Part shown: positions 9,109 to 17,152 of the stretch, piece after piece
How the letters are laid out: each line of letters starts with the position of its first letter
Numbering within the stretch: position 1 is the first letter of the stretch
The notes under the pieces: model-generated
Told to the model about the DNA's origin: nothing
Databases searched by the model: none
Seen by the model: only the letters and a program-made list of their open reading frames with translations
From: an uncultured Collinsella sp.
GTDB lineage: Bacteria; Actinomycetota; Coriobacteriia; Coriobacteriales; Coriobacteriaceae
DNA length: 64,000 bases
Assembly (NCBI GenBank): GCA_900754745.1
Contig: CAAEEB010000089.1
Location: forward strand, 1-64,000
Direction of reading: 5' to 3'
Made by a program: the position numbers and the translations under genes

Positions 9109-9525
9109 ATGCTTGAAAGTGGCAAATCGATGCCTTCGGTTGATGCTTGGCTGCGCGAAGCCAAGGCCGATGTTTCGGCGGCTGATTGTGGGATGTACCT
9201 GACACACAGCGGCGTGGTGCGTGCGACGCCCAAGGCCGAGGTGCGTGGGGTCGAGACAGATGGTGTGGCGCCTGGACATAAGGTGGGCGGCATGGTGTTT
9301 GGCTTCGATGCCGATAAGGTGCAGGCCGCTATCGAGGCAACGCGCACGATGCCGGGTATCGGCTATGTGCGCGTGTGGCTGGCGAGCGGCGAGCTTACCG
9401 TGGGCGACGACATCATGCTCGTGCTCATTGGCGGGGACATTCGCCCGCATGTGGTCGATGCGCTGCAGGCGCTCGTCGGTACCATCAAAAATGAGTGCGT
9501 GAGCGAGGTCGAGCGCGAGGCATAG
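9109..9525 (+). CDS. MoaE-like protein (molybdopterin synthase large subunit fold), probably degenerate
   Basis: A 138-residue protein with the general pattern of MoaE, the subunit that inserts sulphur into precursor Z in molybdenum cofactor synthesis. The pattern runs from SGVVRATPKAEVRG through IGYVRVWLASGELTVGDDIM to a helix ending KNECVSEVE. The C-terminal Pro-Ile-Trp-Lys segment with the catalytic Lys of MoaE is not visible, and the HR motif is replaced by DIRPHVVDAL. No moaD or other moa gene is nearby. The function is therefore uncertain: it may be a non-catalytic relative. The ATG at 9109 is preferred over 9046 because AAAGGGA lies seven bases before it and the upstream codons overlap the 8963-9084 palindrome. 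Confidence 0.55.
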   Translation: MLESGKSMPSVDAWLREAKADVSAADCGMYLTHSGVVRATPKAEVRGVETDGVAPGHKVGGMVFGFDADKVQAAIEATRTMPGIGYVRVWLASGELTVGDDIMLVLIGGDIRPHVVDALQALVGTIKNECVSEVEREA

Positions 9526-9557
9526 GACTTTGCGATTAATTCGAGTCCATCTATAGC

Positions 9558-9599
9558 AAAAGCCCGCTGGCAGTTTAATCAGTCTGCCAGCGGGCTTTT
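9558..9599. terminator. bidirectional terminator
   Basis: Sixteen-bp perfect arms at 9558-9573 and 9584-9599 have an A-run on one side and a T-run on the other. It sits between two convergent genes and can serve both. Confidence 0.85.
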
Positions 9600-9632
9600 C
9601 TGTGCGTTGGAAAATCTCGGCATTGCGTGGCG

Positions 9633-10862
9633 CTACACGCGCGTCGCATCCTTGGGGCTCATGGTCATGCTCTGGAAGCGGTTTTCCATGTAGTCGTTAT
9701 CGAAATATTTGCCGTAGAACTGCGCGACGGGAATATCCGGCTCCGTGCCGTTGACGCGCTGGTACCAGTAGTCGAGCGACTGCAGCGTCATGACGCCGTC
9801 GACCAGCATAATGACGGTAAAGATGACGGTAGCCGAGTAGCGACTCTTCCACGGAATCATGTTGATGAGCTTGAGCAGCCTCGGCAGCAGCAGCTTGATC
9901 CAGATAAGGCCACCCAGGCCCCACAGGCAGGCAAAGCCCGTGCAGGTGCGTCCGCCCGTAAGGACGGCGAGTGGGTCGGGCATGCCGAACAGCTTCATGT
10001 GCGAGTAGCTCCACGAGACCACGCCAAATGAGGTCTGCATAAACCAGCCCACGAACACCTCAAAGCTCGCGCCGAGCACAGCGCTTACCAGGAAAATGAT
10101 GACGGGGTTCTTTTTATAGAAGCGGTTGAGCACCATGGTCATGAGTACGGCACCAAAGCCATAGATGGGGCTGAAGGGACCAAACAGCATGCCGGCGCGG
10201 TCCTGGTAGACGCCTGGGTCGTCGACCGTCATGTGCCAGATGTCCTCGGCGATCAGGCCGAGCACGCAGCAGACGAGGAATACCCAGAACAGGTTGAAGT
10301 AGTTGAGCTTGATGTAGCCCTCGCCGGTTTCATCGCGGCCGAGCATGCCCTCGGCGGCGGCGTCGCGGTCGAGCATCTCCTGCAGGCGGCGCTGCAGTTC
10401 GCGCTCCTGGCGCAGCGTGGGGTCGACGGTGGCCGAAAGCGCGATGAGGATACCGAGCTGAATAGCGGGACGAAGCAAGAAGAGCCCGATACCCTGGAGC
10501 ATCACGTCGACCAAAAGCTCGACGACGGTGAATGCAATAAGGATGTAGGACAGGCGGGCGGCGTTGCGGCGCTGGTTTTTGATAAGGTCCAGGCCAAAGA
10601 TGATCAGGATGACGGCACTTGCCGCAGAGAGCATGATGCCGGCGACGATGAGTCCAACCGAGACCAGCATATTGTCGCCGAGCTTTTCGGCGGCGTTGCC
10701 GTTGATGAGCGCGGTGATGACCTGCCACATAAAGGCGGCGACCGACGGGAGGGTGCCCACGCCGGACAGGATGCACAGGACGGCGTACACCTTAATGATG
10801 AGGGGAATCTTCTTGACCTCCGTGGCGCTGGGGACGCTGGGGTCGAGCTCGTTTCGATCCAT
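9633..10862 (-). CDS. integral membrane protein with C-terminal ABC_trans_CmpB-like domain
   Basis: A 409-residue protein with a short cytoplasmic N-terminus and about eight to nine membrane spans. The N-terminal half has four spans (residues 25-160, ending LLRPAIQLGILIAL), then an acidic Arg/Glu-rich cytoplasmic linker (about 165-200). The C-terminal half has the features of the CmpB or putative ABC-transporter type IV family: LFGPFSPIYGFGAVLMT, FEVFVGWFMQ and TGFACLWGLGG. No ATPase or binding protein is adjacent, so a transport role is not shown. The family is common in gut Firmicutes and Actinobacteria and remains uncharacterised. It is transcribed alone, convergent with the MoaE-like gene and divergent from purF. 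Confidence 0.75.
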   Translation of the reverse strand: MDRNELDPSVPSATEVKKIPLIIKVYAVLCILSGVGTLPSVAAFMWQVITALINGNAAEKLGDNMLVSVGLIVAGIMLSAASAVILIIFGLDLIKNQRRNAARLSYILIAFTVVELLVDVMLQGIGLFLLRPAIQLGILIALSATVDPTLRQERELQRRLQEMLDRDAAAEGMLGRDETGEGYIKLNYFNLFWVFLVCCVLGLIAEDIWHMTVDDPGVYQDRAGMLFGPFSPIYGFGAVLMTMVLNRFYKKNPVIIFLVSAVLGASFEVFVGWFMQTSFGVVSWSYSHMKLFGMPDPLAVLTGGRTCTGFACLWGLGGLIWIKLLLPRLLKLINMIPWKSRYSATVIFTVIMLVDGVMTLQSLDYWYQRVNGTEPDIPVAQFYGKYFDNDYMENRFQSMTMSPKDATRV

Positions 10863-11101
10863 ACAGAACCTTTCTCGCTTTGTCCTAGATTACAAGGATA
10901 CGCCGCCGACCTGCCAAAAGACAGGACGAACGTCCCAATTGCAACAATGCAACCCTCAACGGTGGACGCGGCGGCCATCTGGGGGGCGCGGGCGCTTGCA
11001 CTGGACAGACCGATAAAATGTTTGGCAGCAAAACGGATTATTAGCTCGGTGGGCTTTTAAAAAGCGCTGCTCATGCGCTGGGGAGCGCGTCGCGCCGTGC
11101 G

Positions 11102-11107
11102 TATAAT
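11102..11107 (+). promoter_or_regulatory. candidate -10 box of the purF promoter
   Basis: A consensus TATAAT lies 42 bp before the purF start, in a 286-bp divergent intergenic region. No good -35 is found 17 bp upstream, so activator dependence or a different -35 is possible. No PurR-type operator or riboswitch was recognised. Confidence 0.45.
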
Positions 11108-11148
11108 AAGGCGGGTAACGCCAAAATACGAGGCTCTGAGGGGATGCC

Positions 11149-12819
11149 ATGTCTCAAGAAACCATCCGCGCGGCCGAGCGTGCCGCGGGACAGGTGAACG
11201 CCATGTCGACGTATGATCCGGACTCCGACCAGCTGCATGAGGAATGCGGCGTTTTTGGTGTCTGGGCGCCCGATCGCGACGTGGCTCGACTGACGTACTT
11301 TGGCCTGCGTGCACTGCAGCACCGTGGCCAAGAATCGGCGGGAATCGCTGTTGGTGACGGCGGTACGGTTATGGTCCGCAAGGATCTGGGCCTGCTCGAC
11401 CGCGTGTTCTCCAATGCCGACTTGTCGACGCTCTCCGGTCAGCTGGCCGTGGGTCATGTGCGCTACGGCACCGCCGGCGCCAAGAGCTGGGAAGCCTCTC
11501 AGCCTCACCTCTCTACCATCAATAGCGTCATTATCGCGCTCGCGCACAACGGCACCCTCGTCAACACCGACGAGCTGCGCCGCCAGCTGATCGAGTTGGG
11601 CGTGCCGTTCCTCTCCAATTCGGATTCCGAGGTCGCGACCAAACTCATCGGCTACTTTACTCAGCGTACAGGCCATCTGCGCGAGGGCATTCGCAAGACC
11701 ATGGAGCTCGTGCGCGGCGGCTACGCCATGACGCTCATCAACGAGCAGGCGCTCTACGCATTCCGCGATCCGCACGGCATTCGCCCACTCGTGCTGGGCA
11801 AGCTCGTGGACGAGGGCCTGGACCAGGCCGATGCCGCATCCGTTTCGCAGCTGCCGTCGCAGGACGGCGCCGCGACGGTCGACGCCACCACCCATGTCAC
11901 GCGTGCCGGCGGCTGGGTCGTTGCCTCCGAGACCTGCGCGCTCGACATTGTGGGCGCCGAGTACGTCCGCGACGTCCGTCCCGGCGAGATTTTGCGCATC
12001 AGCGCCGAGGGCCTTGTGTCCGAGCAGGGCGTGCCTGCCGCCGAAGAGCCTGCTAACTGCATCTTTGAGCAGGTCTACTTCGCTCGCCCCGATTCCATCA
12101 TGAACGGCAAGAGCGTCTACGCCTGCCGTTATGACATGGGTCGTCAGCTGGCACATGAGGAGCCCGTCGAGGCCGACCTGGTCATCGGCGTGCCCGACTC
12201 CGGCCTGCCGCCCGCGGAGGGCTATTCGCACGAGAGCGGCATTCCCTTTGGCGAGGGCCTCATCAAGAACCGCTACGTGGGCCGTACGTTTATTGAGCCC
12301 ACGCAGGAGCTGCGCGCCATGGGCGTGCGCATGAAGCTCAACCCGCTGCGCGACAACATCGAGGGCAAGCGCCTGGTCGTCATCGACGACTCCATCGTGC
12401 GCGGCACCACCATGGTGCAGCTCGTCAAGATGCTGCGTAACGCCGGTGCCAAGGAGATTCACATCCGCATCAACTCGCCCGAGGTCATTTGGCCGTGCTT
12501 CTACGGCATCGATACCGACGTGCAGTCGCAGCTCATCAGCGCCAACAAGACGGTTGACGAGATCTGCGAGTACATTGGCGCCGATTCGCTGGCCTTCCTT
12601 TCGGTCGAGGGCCTGTTGAAGGTCATGCCCAAGGGCGGCTACTGCGATGCGTGCTTTACCGGCCGTTATCCCGTGGCGATTCCCGAGAGCTTTGGCCGCG
12701 ACAAGTTTATGGAGGGCTTTAAGCCCCGCAACCTGGACAAGCCGCTGCACTTTGACGACGACGCCGTGGTCGAGAAATACGACGACCGCAGCTGGGAAGA
12801 GGAGCACGGCGAGGCCTAA
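11149..12819 (+). CDS. purF: amidophosphoribosyltransferase PurF
   Basis: A 556-residue enzyme for the first committed step of purine synthesis (PRPP plus glutamine to phosphoribosylamine). The N-terminal nucleophile domain has Cys33 in HEECGVFGVWAP. The 32 residues before it would be a propeptide to be cleaved, as in B. subtilis-type PurF. RALQHRGQESAGIA and VRYGTAGAKSWEASQP belong to the glutaminase; the PRPP loop is VVIDDSIVRGTTMV near residue 410. Cys residues in YCDACFTG and earlier suggest the [4Fe-4S] type. The stop codon TAA is also the first base-paired triplet of a GGGACAGG hairpin. Heads a purF-purM-purN run. Confidence 0.96.
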   Translation: MSQETIRAAERAAGQVNAMSTYDPDSDQLHEECGVFGVWAPDRDVARLTYFGLRALQHRGQESAGIAVGDGGTVMVRKDLGLLDRVFSNADLSTLSGQLAVGHVRYGTAGAKSWEASQPHLSTINSVIIALAHNGTLVNTDELRRQLIELGVPFLSNSDSEVATKLIGYFTQRTGHLREGIRKTMELVRGGYAMTLINEQALYAFRDPHGIRPLVLGKLVDEGLDQADAASVSQLPSQDGAATVDATTHVTRAGGWVVASETCALDIVGAEYVRDVRPGEILRISAEGLVSEQGVPAAEEPANCIFEQVYFARPDSIMNGKSVYACRYDMGRQLAHEEPVEADLVIGVPDSGLPPAEGYSHESGIPFGEGLIKNRYVGRTFIEPTQELRAMGVRMKLNPLRDNIEGKRLVVIDDSIVRGTTMVQLVKMLRNAGAKEIHIRINSPEVIWPCFYGIDTDVQSQLISANKTVDEICEYIGADSLAFLSVEGLLKVMPKGGYCDACFTGRYPVAIPESFGRDKFMEGFKPRNLDKPLHFDDDAVVEKYDDRSWEEEHGEA

Positions 12820-12859
12820 AACCTGCCATGTAGGGACAGGTTTATTTTGGTAGGTTTTA
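12817..12859. repeat. GGGACAGGTTTATTTTGG hairpin at the purF stop codon
   Basis: 12817-12828 pairs with 12848-12859 (one mismatch), with GGGACAGG in the loop side. The same sequence occurs in inverse orientation at 31072-31112, where it also begins at the stop codon of the gene (pth). It may end purF transcription or stabilise its 3' end. Confidence 0.65.
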
Positions 12860-12975
12860 CCTGCTGTTTTGTTGATATGACGGTGCGTGCTGTTATGGCG
12901 CGCGCCAAAATGAACGCAACTATGAGCACCGTTTGGCGCCCGCGCGGCGCCACGGTAGTGGAGAGGAAGGCTCAG

Positions 12976-14079
12976 ATGAGCGACAGCAAGCATGTGACGT
13001 ACGAGGACGCCGGCGTCGATACCGCCGAGGGTGGCCGTGCCGTCGACGCTATTAAGCAGATGGTCAAGGACACCAACCGCCCCGAGGTTATCGGCGGCAT
13101 TGGTGGCTTTGGTGGCCTGTTCTCGGCCGCCGCGCTCAAGGATATGGAAGACCCGATCCTGATCAGCGGCACCGACGGCGTGGGCACCAAGCTCGTGCTC
13201 GCCCAGATCATGGACCGTCACGAGACAGTGGGCCAGGACCTGGTCGCTATGTGCGTCAACGACATTCTGGCTTCGGGCGCCGAGCCGCTGTTCTTCCTGG
13301 ACTACGTTGCCATCGGTCACATCGAGGCCGAGCACATGGCAAAGATCATCAAGGGTGTGGCCGACGGCTGCAAGCTTGCGGGCTGCGCGCTCGTGGGCGG
13401 CGAGATGGCCGAGCACCCGGGCGTCATGGCTCCGGCCGACTACGACCTCGCCGGCTTTACCGTGGGCGTCGTCGACCGTCCCAAGATGCTCGACCCCGCA
13501 AACGTCCGCCCCGGCGACGTGATCCTGGGCCTGCCTTCCACTGGCGTGCACTCCAACGGATACTCACTCGTGCGCAAGGTCATCGGCGTCGACGGCATTA
13601 AGCCGGGCACGCCCGAGGCCGCCGCTAAGGCCGAGGAGCTGAGCCGTCCGCTCGAGGAGCTCGGCGGTGCATCGCTGGCAGACGCTCTGCTGGCCCCCAC
13701 GCGCATCTACGTCAAGCCGATCCTGGAGCTGCTGCGCGGCGGCGCCAACGTGCACGCCATCGCCCACATCACTGGCGGCGGTATTACCGAGAACCTCAAC
13801 CGCGCGCTCGCCGACGACGTCGACGCCGTGGTCACCCGCAACGGTGCCGAGATGGGTTGGGACGTTCCTCCCGTCATCACCTACGTGTCGCGCCAGGCCG
13901 AGCTTGCGCCCAACGAGGCGTGCAAGACCTTCAACATGGGCGTTGGCCTGTGCCTGATCGTTGCCCCCGAGGACGAGGCCGCTGTGACCGAGGCTCTGGT
14001 TGCGCTCGGCGAGAAGCCGTTCCGCGTGGGCGAGTGCGTCGAGGGTTCCGGTAAGGTCGTGTACTCCGATGAGCGCTAA
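12976..14079 (+). CDS. purM: phosphoribosylformylglycinamidine cyclo-ligase PurM (AIR synthetase)
   Basis: A 367-residue ATP-dependent enzyme that closes FGAM to AIR. The hallmark segments are present in order: GGIGGFGGLFSA, SGTDGVGTKLVLA, DLVAMCVNDILASGAEPLFFLDY, ALVGGEMAEHPG, LGLPSTGVHSNGYSLVRK and HITGGGITENLNRAL. The ATG at 12976 is chosen because AGAGGAAGG lies just before it and the encoded MSDSKHVTYEDAGVD is typical. A 43-codon in-frame extension back to 12847 reads through the GGGACAGG repeat and is rejected. The 3' end overlaps purN by 11 bp, so the two are translationally coupled. Confidence 0.96.
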   Translation: MSDSKHVTYEDAGVDTAEGGRAVDAIKQMVKDTNRPEVIGGIGGFGGLFSAAALKDMEDPILISGTDGVGTKLVLAQIMDRHETVGQDLVAMCVNDILASGAEPLFFLDYVAIGHIEAEHMAKIIKGVADGCKLAGCALVGGEMAEHPGVMAPADYDLAGFTVGVVDRPKMLDPANVRPGDVILGLPSTGVHSNGYSLVRKVIGVDGIKPGTPEAAAKAEELSRPLEELGGASLADALLAPTRIYVKPILELLRGGANVHAIAHITGGGITENLNRALADDVDAVVTRNGAEMGWDVPPVITYVSRQAELAPNEACKTFNMGVGLCLIVAPEDEAAVTEALVALGEKPFRVGECVEGSGKVVYSDER

Positions 14080-14770
14080 CGAGCAGATGGCTGCTGGCGA
14101 GGGCCTGGGCTTTGTGCCCTACACCCGTCCGACCGGCACCGATACGGCCGCGCCGCTCAAGATCGGCGTGCTCATCAGCGGTTCGGGCACCAACCTGCAG
14201 GCGCTGATCGACCTGATCGCCGCCGGCAAGCTCAACGCATCGATTGAGCTTGTGGTGTCGAGCCGTCCTTCGGCCAAGGGACTGCAGCGTGCCGAGCGTG
14301 CTGGCATCCAGACGCTCACGCTGTCCAAGGATGTGTACGCCGACCCCATCGCTGCCGATGAGATCATCGCGCACGAGCTGCTCGAGCGCGGCTGCGAGTA
14401 CGTGGTCATGGCCGGTTACATGCGCATGGTGCATACGTCGCTGCTGGCAGCGTTCCCCAACCGCGTGGTCAATCTGCATCCGGCGCTGCTGCCGAGCTTT
14501 ACCGGCGCCCATGCGATTGACGATGCGTTTGCTCGCGGCGTCAAGGTGACCGGCGTGACCGTGCACTTTGCCAACGAGATCTACGACAACGGTCCCATCA
14601 TCGCCCAGCGCGCGCTGGCTGTTGAGGAGGGTTGGGATGTCGACACGCTCGAGGAGCACATCCACGCGATCGAGCACGTGCTGTATCCCGAGGTCGTGCA
14701 AATGCTCGCCGACGGTCGCGTCCACGTGCTGGACAGCGGCAAGGTCGCAATTGATGCGCCTCGCGACTAG
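14069..14770 (+). CDS. purN: phosphoribosylglycinamide formyltransferase PurN
   Basis: A 233-residue folate-dependent GAR transformylase. The Rossmann start is KIGVLISGSGTNLQALIDL. The substrate and catalytic region includes AGYMRMVHTSLL, NLHPALLPSFTGAHAIDDAF and VHFANEIYDNGPIIAQ. About 30 extra N-terminal residues precede the conserved core. ATG 14069 lies within the last codons of purM, which points to coupling. It is the last gene of the purF-purM-purN run, ended by the hairpin at 14801. Confidence 0.95.
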   Translation: MSANEQMAAGEGLGFVPYTRPTGTDTAAPLKIGVLISGSGTNLQALIDLIAAGKLNASIELVVSSRPSAKGLQRAERAGIQTLTLSKDVYADPIAADEIIAHELLERGCEYVVMAGYMRMVHTSLLAAFPNRVVNLHPALLPSFTGAHAIDDAFARGVKVTGVTVHFANEIYDNGPIIAQRALAVEEGWDVDTLEEHIHAIEHVLYPEVVQMLADGRVHVLDSGKVAIDAPRD

Positions 14771-14800
14771 CGGCGCACAGTACAATTTAGCCGAGTAGTC

Positions 14801-14846
14801 AGGGTGGTCATTGGTGCCAAGGCGCGCATGGCCACCCTTTGTTTTA
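14801..14846 (+). terminator. terminator after purN
   Basis: AGGGTGGT at 14801-14808 pairs with GCCACCCT at 14831-14838, with an inner stem, and is followed by TTGTTTT. Confidence 0.65.
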
Positions 14847-14859
14847 GGTAGTCATCGGG

Positions 14860-14893
14860 GACGTTCTTCAGTGACTAGTCGTTAAAGAACGTC
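14860..14893. repeat. GGGGACGTTCTT short inverted repeat
   Basis: GACGTTCTT at 14860-14868 pairs with AAGAACGTC at 14885-14893. The left arm is preceded by GGG, giving the GGGGACGTTC variant of the dispersed family, again at 15398 and in inverse form near 17013. Confidence 0.55.
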
Positions 14894-14922
14894 GCAGGTG
14901 ACAAGGCGAGAGAGGTGGGCCC

Positions 14923-15387
14923 ATGGCGGATAACGAAGCATTGTTTACGCCTGAGCTGGTGTTTTTTGATTGGGAGTGTGCTACGCCGGATGAGGTGTTT
15001 GCGCAGCTCGAGGACGAGCTCGCTCCGCGCGGCTACATTGCGCCCGGTTGGCTCGACGCCGTCCGCATGCGCGAGGACGCCTATCCCACGGGTCTCGCTA
15101 TGCCGGCGGCAAACATCGCCATTCCGCATACCGATCCGGGATTTGTGGCCAAGCCCTATATCGCGGTGGTAAAGCCCGCTGCACCCGTGACGTTCAACGC
15201 GATGGCGGGCATGGGCGCCCCGGTGCCGGCGCAGATTGTCATCAATCTGGGCATTGCCGAGCCGGGCGGCCAGGTCGAGGCCCTGCAAGCGCTTATGAAT
15301 ATCTTTATGGATGCCGATGCCGCAGCCGATGTACTCGGCCAAACCACGCCGCAGGGCATGGTCGACGCCATCCGCCGCCACTTTTAA
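14923..15387 (+). CDS. PTS system EIIA component, fructose/mannitol/galactitol family
   Basis: A 154-residue phosphocarrier with a single PTS_EIIA type-2 domain. The phospho-accepting His is in NIAIPHTDPGFV (about residue 68). The tail repeats the Ala-rich MNIFMDADAAADVLG typical of GatA-like proteins. No IIB or IIC gene is adjacent, so it is either an orphan that serves a distant permease or has a regulatory role. The ATG at 14923 has GAGAGGTGGG before it. It stands alone between two GGGGAC repeats and just left of an insertion sequence. Confidence 0.85.
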   Translation: MADNEALFTPELVFFDWECATPDEVFAQLEDELAPRGYIAPGWLDAVRMREDAYPTGLAMPAANIAIPHTDPGFVAKPYIAVVKPAAPVTFNAMAGMGAPVPAQIVINLGIAEPGGQVEALQALMNIFMDADAAADVLGQTTPQGMVDAIRRHF

Positions 15388-15445
15388 GGTGGCACTTGGG
15401 GACGTTCCTTTTAATATGAGCAGGACATTGTCAAGAGGCAAAATC

Positions 15446-15731
15446 GGGCCTGGCCCCAACGATATGGGGTCAGGCCCTCTCCCTATATCAACCCGTCCGC
15501 GGCGACCTCGGCGTGTCTTCCCGACGCTCGTCTTTGCAGTTTAATATCCGCCCGTGGCGATCTCTCGCTGGGCAATCCGTTGCTACGGCTGAGGCTACTT
15601 CGTCGAACCGACAGTCTGTGCACGCGTGTGGCGCCCTGGGCGCTCGCAGAAAAGGGACCTGAGGTTCGCCTCAACGGCTTCGGATCAAACCGCTTCCGGG
15701 GTGATCGGCTTATGTGCGGGGGACCGGCCCC
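15446..15731 (-). ncRNA. candidate bridge RNA region of the IS110-family element
   Basis: The 286 bp between the transposase stop and the left inverted repeat contain no supported gene but do contain strong stems. One is a 12-bp hairpin at 15446-15477 (GGGCCTGGCCCC with GGGGTCAGGCCC), and GC-rich inverted segments lie at about 15630-15731. IS1111-type elements encode their guide (bridge) RNA downstream of the transposase, which is the only reason for this call. Ends and guide loops cannot be set by eye. Confidence 0.3.
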
Positions 15732-16844
15732 CTACGCCCCCTCGGCCATGAGGCCGACCGCCCACACCCAGCAGGCGAGCTCGCGCGCCGTGGCCACGTT
15801 CGCCTTGTTGTTGTGGACCCCGCGCGCGAGCAGCGCCTCCCGCCTCTCGACCAGCCTCCGCACGCCCTTGGCGGCATGCCTGCGGGCGACCCGGTCCGGG
15901 GCCTGGCCCTTGGCGAGGTCCTTCGGCCGCCCCGAGCACGTCAGGTAGTGCCACGCGGCCTCGACCAGCGCCTTCCTCAGGTGTTTGTTGCCCGCCTTGG
16001 TGATCGCGCCCCTGCGGTCGTTCTCCCCGCTGGAGTGCTCGGAGGGCGTCAGGCCGACCCATGCGGCGAACGAGCGGGCGTTCCTGAACCTCGAGAACTC
16101 GCCGGCCTCGAAGACGAGGTCGGCGGCCGTCGCGGTGTCGACGCCCTTGAGGCAGCGCAGGGAGTCGACCCTCCTCCTCCACCTGGGCTTGCGGGCCTCG
16201 GCCTCGACGAGCCCCTCGAGCCTCGCCTTCTCCTCCGCCGCCCGCCTGACCGCGTCGACGTAGTAGGCGAGCACGTCGTTGTCGGCCCCCTCCGCGAACC
16301 TAATCGACTCGATCCAGGACCAGTGCGCCCGGGTCCAGTTGCCCTTCCTGCGGCCGGTGGGCGTCCTCTCGTCGAAGACGAGCCCGTGCCTGAGCAGGAA
16401 CTTGGAGAGCCGCTGCTTCGAGCGCGAGAGGTCGTCCCTCGCGTCCTCGAGCGCCCTGGTCAGGTCGCGGGCGGCCTCGCACTCGTCGTCGGGGACCCAC
16501 ACCTCGACCACGTTGCCGACCGACAGCATGCGGGCGAGGAACTCGGCGTCGTTGCGGTCGTTCTTCCTGCGCCTGTCCGCGCTGGGCTTGATCATCTTCG
16601 AGACGGCGCCGACCACGCAGTCGACCCCGAGGCCGGAGAGCCTCTTCTGCAGGTCGAACCCCGTGACCCCGGACTCGTACACGCACTTGGCCTTTGGGTC
16701 CACGGACCGCACCCACTCCGCGACGGCGCCGGCGTCGTAGCCGAAGGTCGCGCAGCGCACCTCCCCGGTCATGACGTCGAGGGAGACTGCCTTTATCGAG
16801 CGGGCGTGGACGTCGAGGCCGACGAAGGTGGTAGTATCGAGCAT
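15732..16844 (-). CDS. IS110-family DEDD transposase
   Basis: A 370-residue RNA-guided recombinase. The N-terminal RuvC-like DEDD domain shows Asp in FVGLDVHARS, Glu in YESGVTGFDL, and the pair in KNDRNDAEFLARM. A coiled region precedes the C-terminal transposase_20 domain, with LRCLKGVDTATAADLVFE and the catalytic Ser region WVGLTPSEHSSGE. Start ATG 16844 follows GGAAGGGG; the ATG five codons earlier lies on the Shine-Dalgarno itself. The frame is intact, so the element may be active. Codon use is extremely GC-rich at third positions, more so than its neighbours, suggesting recent arrival. Confidence 0.93.
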   Translation of the reverse strand: MLDTTTFVGLDVHARSIKAVSLDVMTGEVRCATFGYDAGAVAEWVRSVDPKAKCVYESGVTGFDLQKRLSGLGVDCVVGAVSKMIKPSADRRRKNDRNDAEFLARMLSVGNVVEVWVPDDECEAARDLTRALEDARDDLSRSKQRLSKFLLRHGLVFDERTPTGRRKGNWTRAHWSWIESIRFAEGADNDVLAYYVDAVRRAAEEKARLEGLVEAEARKPRWRRRVDSLRCLKGVDTATAADLVFEAGEFSRFRNARSFAAWVGLTPSEHSSGENDRRGAITKAGNKHLRKALVEAAWHYLTCSGRPKDLAKGQAPDRVARRHAAKGVRRLVERREALLARGVHNNKANVATARELACWVWAVGLMAEGA

Positions 16845-16972
16845 GGGAGCCCCTTCCATGAATGCGGCGTGGCCGCCGCGGCTGAATTAGACACTCACCA
16901 TTGTCGGCCTAATCCGCGGTCTTTCATGCAGCAGGGGCTCTCAATGTTTTTATGTCCTGCTCATATCGTCTC

Positions 16973-17034
16973 TGCCGGCAGTTGGGGACGGTCCCCATCT
17001 GCCGGCCTAAAAGGAACGTCCCTAACTGCCGGGT
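16973..17034. repeat. nested GGGGAC palindromes right of the IS
   Basis: TGCCGGC arms (16973-16980 and 17000-17006) enclose GGGGACGGTCCCC. Then come TAAAAGGAACGTCCC, the inverse of 15398-15413, and more GTCCCC strings to about 17076. A cluster of dispersed-repeat fragments abutting the IS. Confidence 0.6.
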
Positions 17035-17152
17035 CTGTCCCCTTTGCACCAAAATGGTGCAGATTAACCTGTCCCCCATGCACCAGGTGTGCCGCGGGGG
17101 CTGCGTTGTGACACAATGGCGTTTGTTCGATTCGTGATGCGAAAGGCCAAAC

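Larger units (their letters stand above)
15414..16966 (-). mobile_element. IS110-family (IS1111-like) insertion sequence
   Basis: A complete transposase is bracketed by a perfect 15-bp inverted repeat (15414-15428 and 16952-16966). Taken as ends, these give 1553 bp, normal for IS1111-type elements. About 300 bp of non-coding DNA lie downstream of the transposase and about 110 bp upstream. GGGGAC-type repeats lie on both outer sides. The exact ends are uncertain: the 15-mers may be terminal repeats or the halves of a palindromic target. No target duplication was identified. Confidence 0.7.

Noticed and set aside
12847..12975. 43-residue N-terminal extension of PurM
   Set aside because: It starts in a GGGACAGG repeat and lacks a ribosome site; the ATG at 12976 has a good one.
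11071..13551. 826-codon minus-strand ORF over purF and purM
   Set aside because: Antisense shadow; purF and purM carry all catalytic motifs on the plus strand.
15714..17111. 465-codon plus-strand ORF over the IS110 transposase
   Set aside because: Shadow of the transposase, whose minus-strand frame has the DEDD and Ser motifs.
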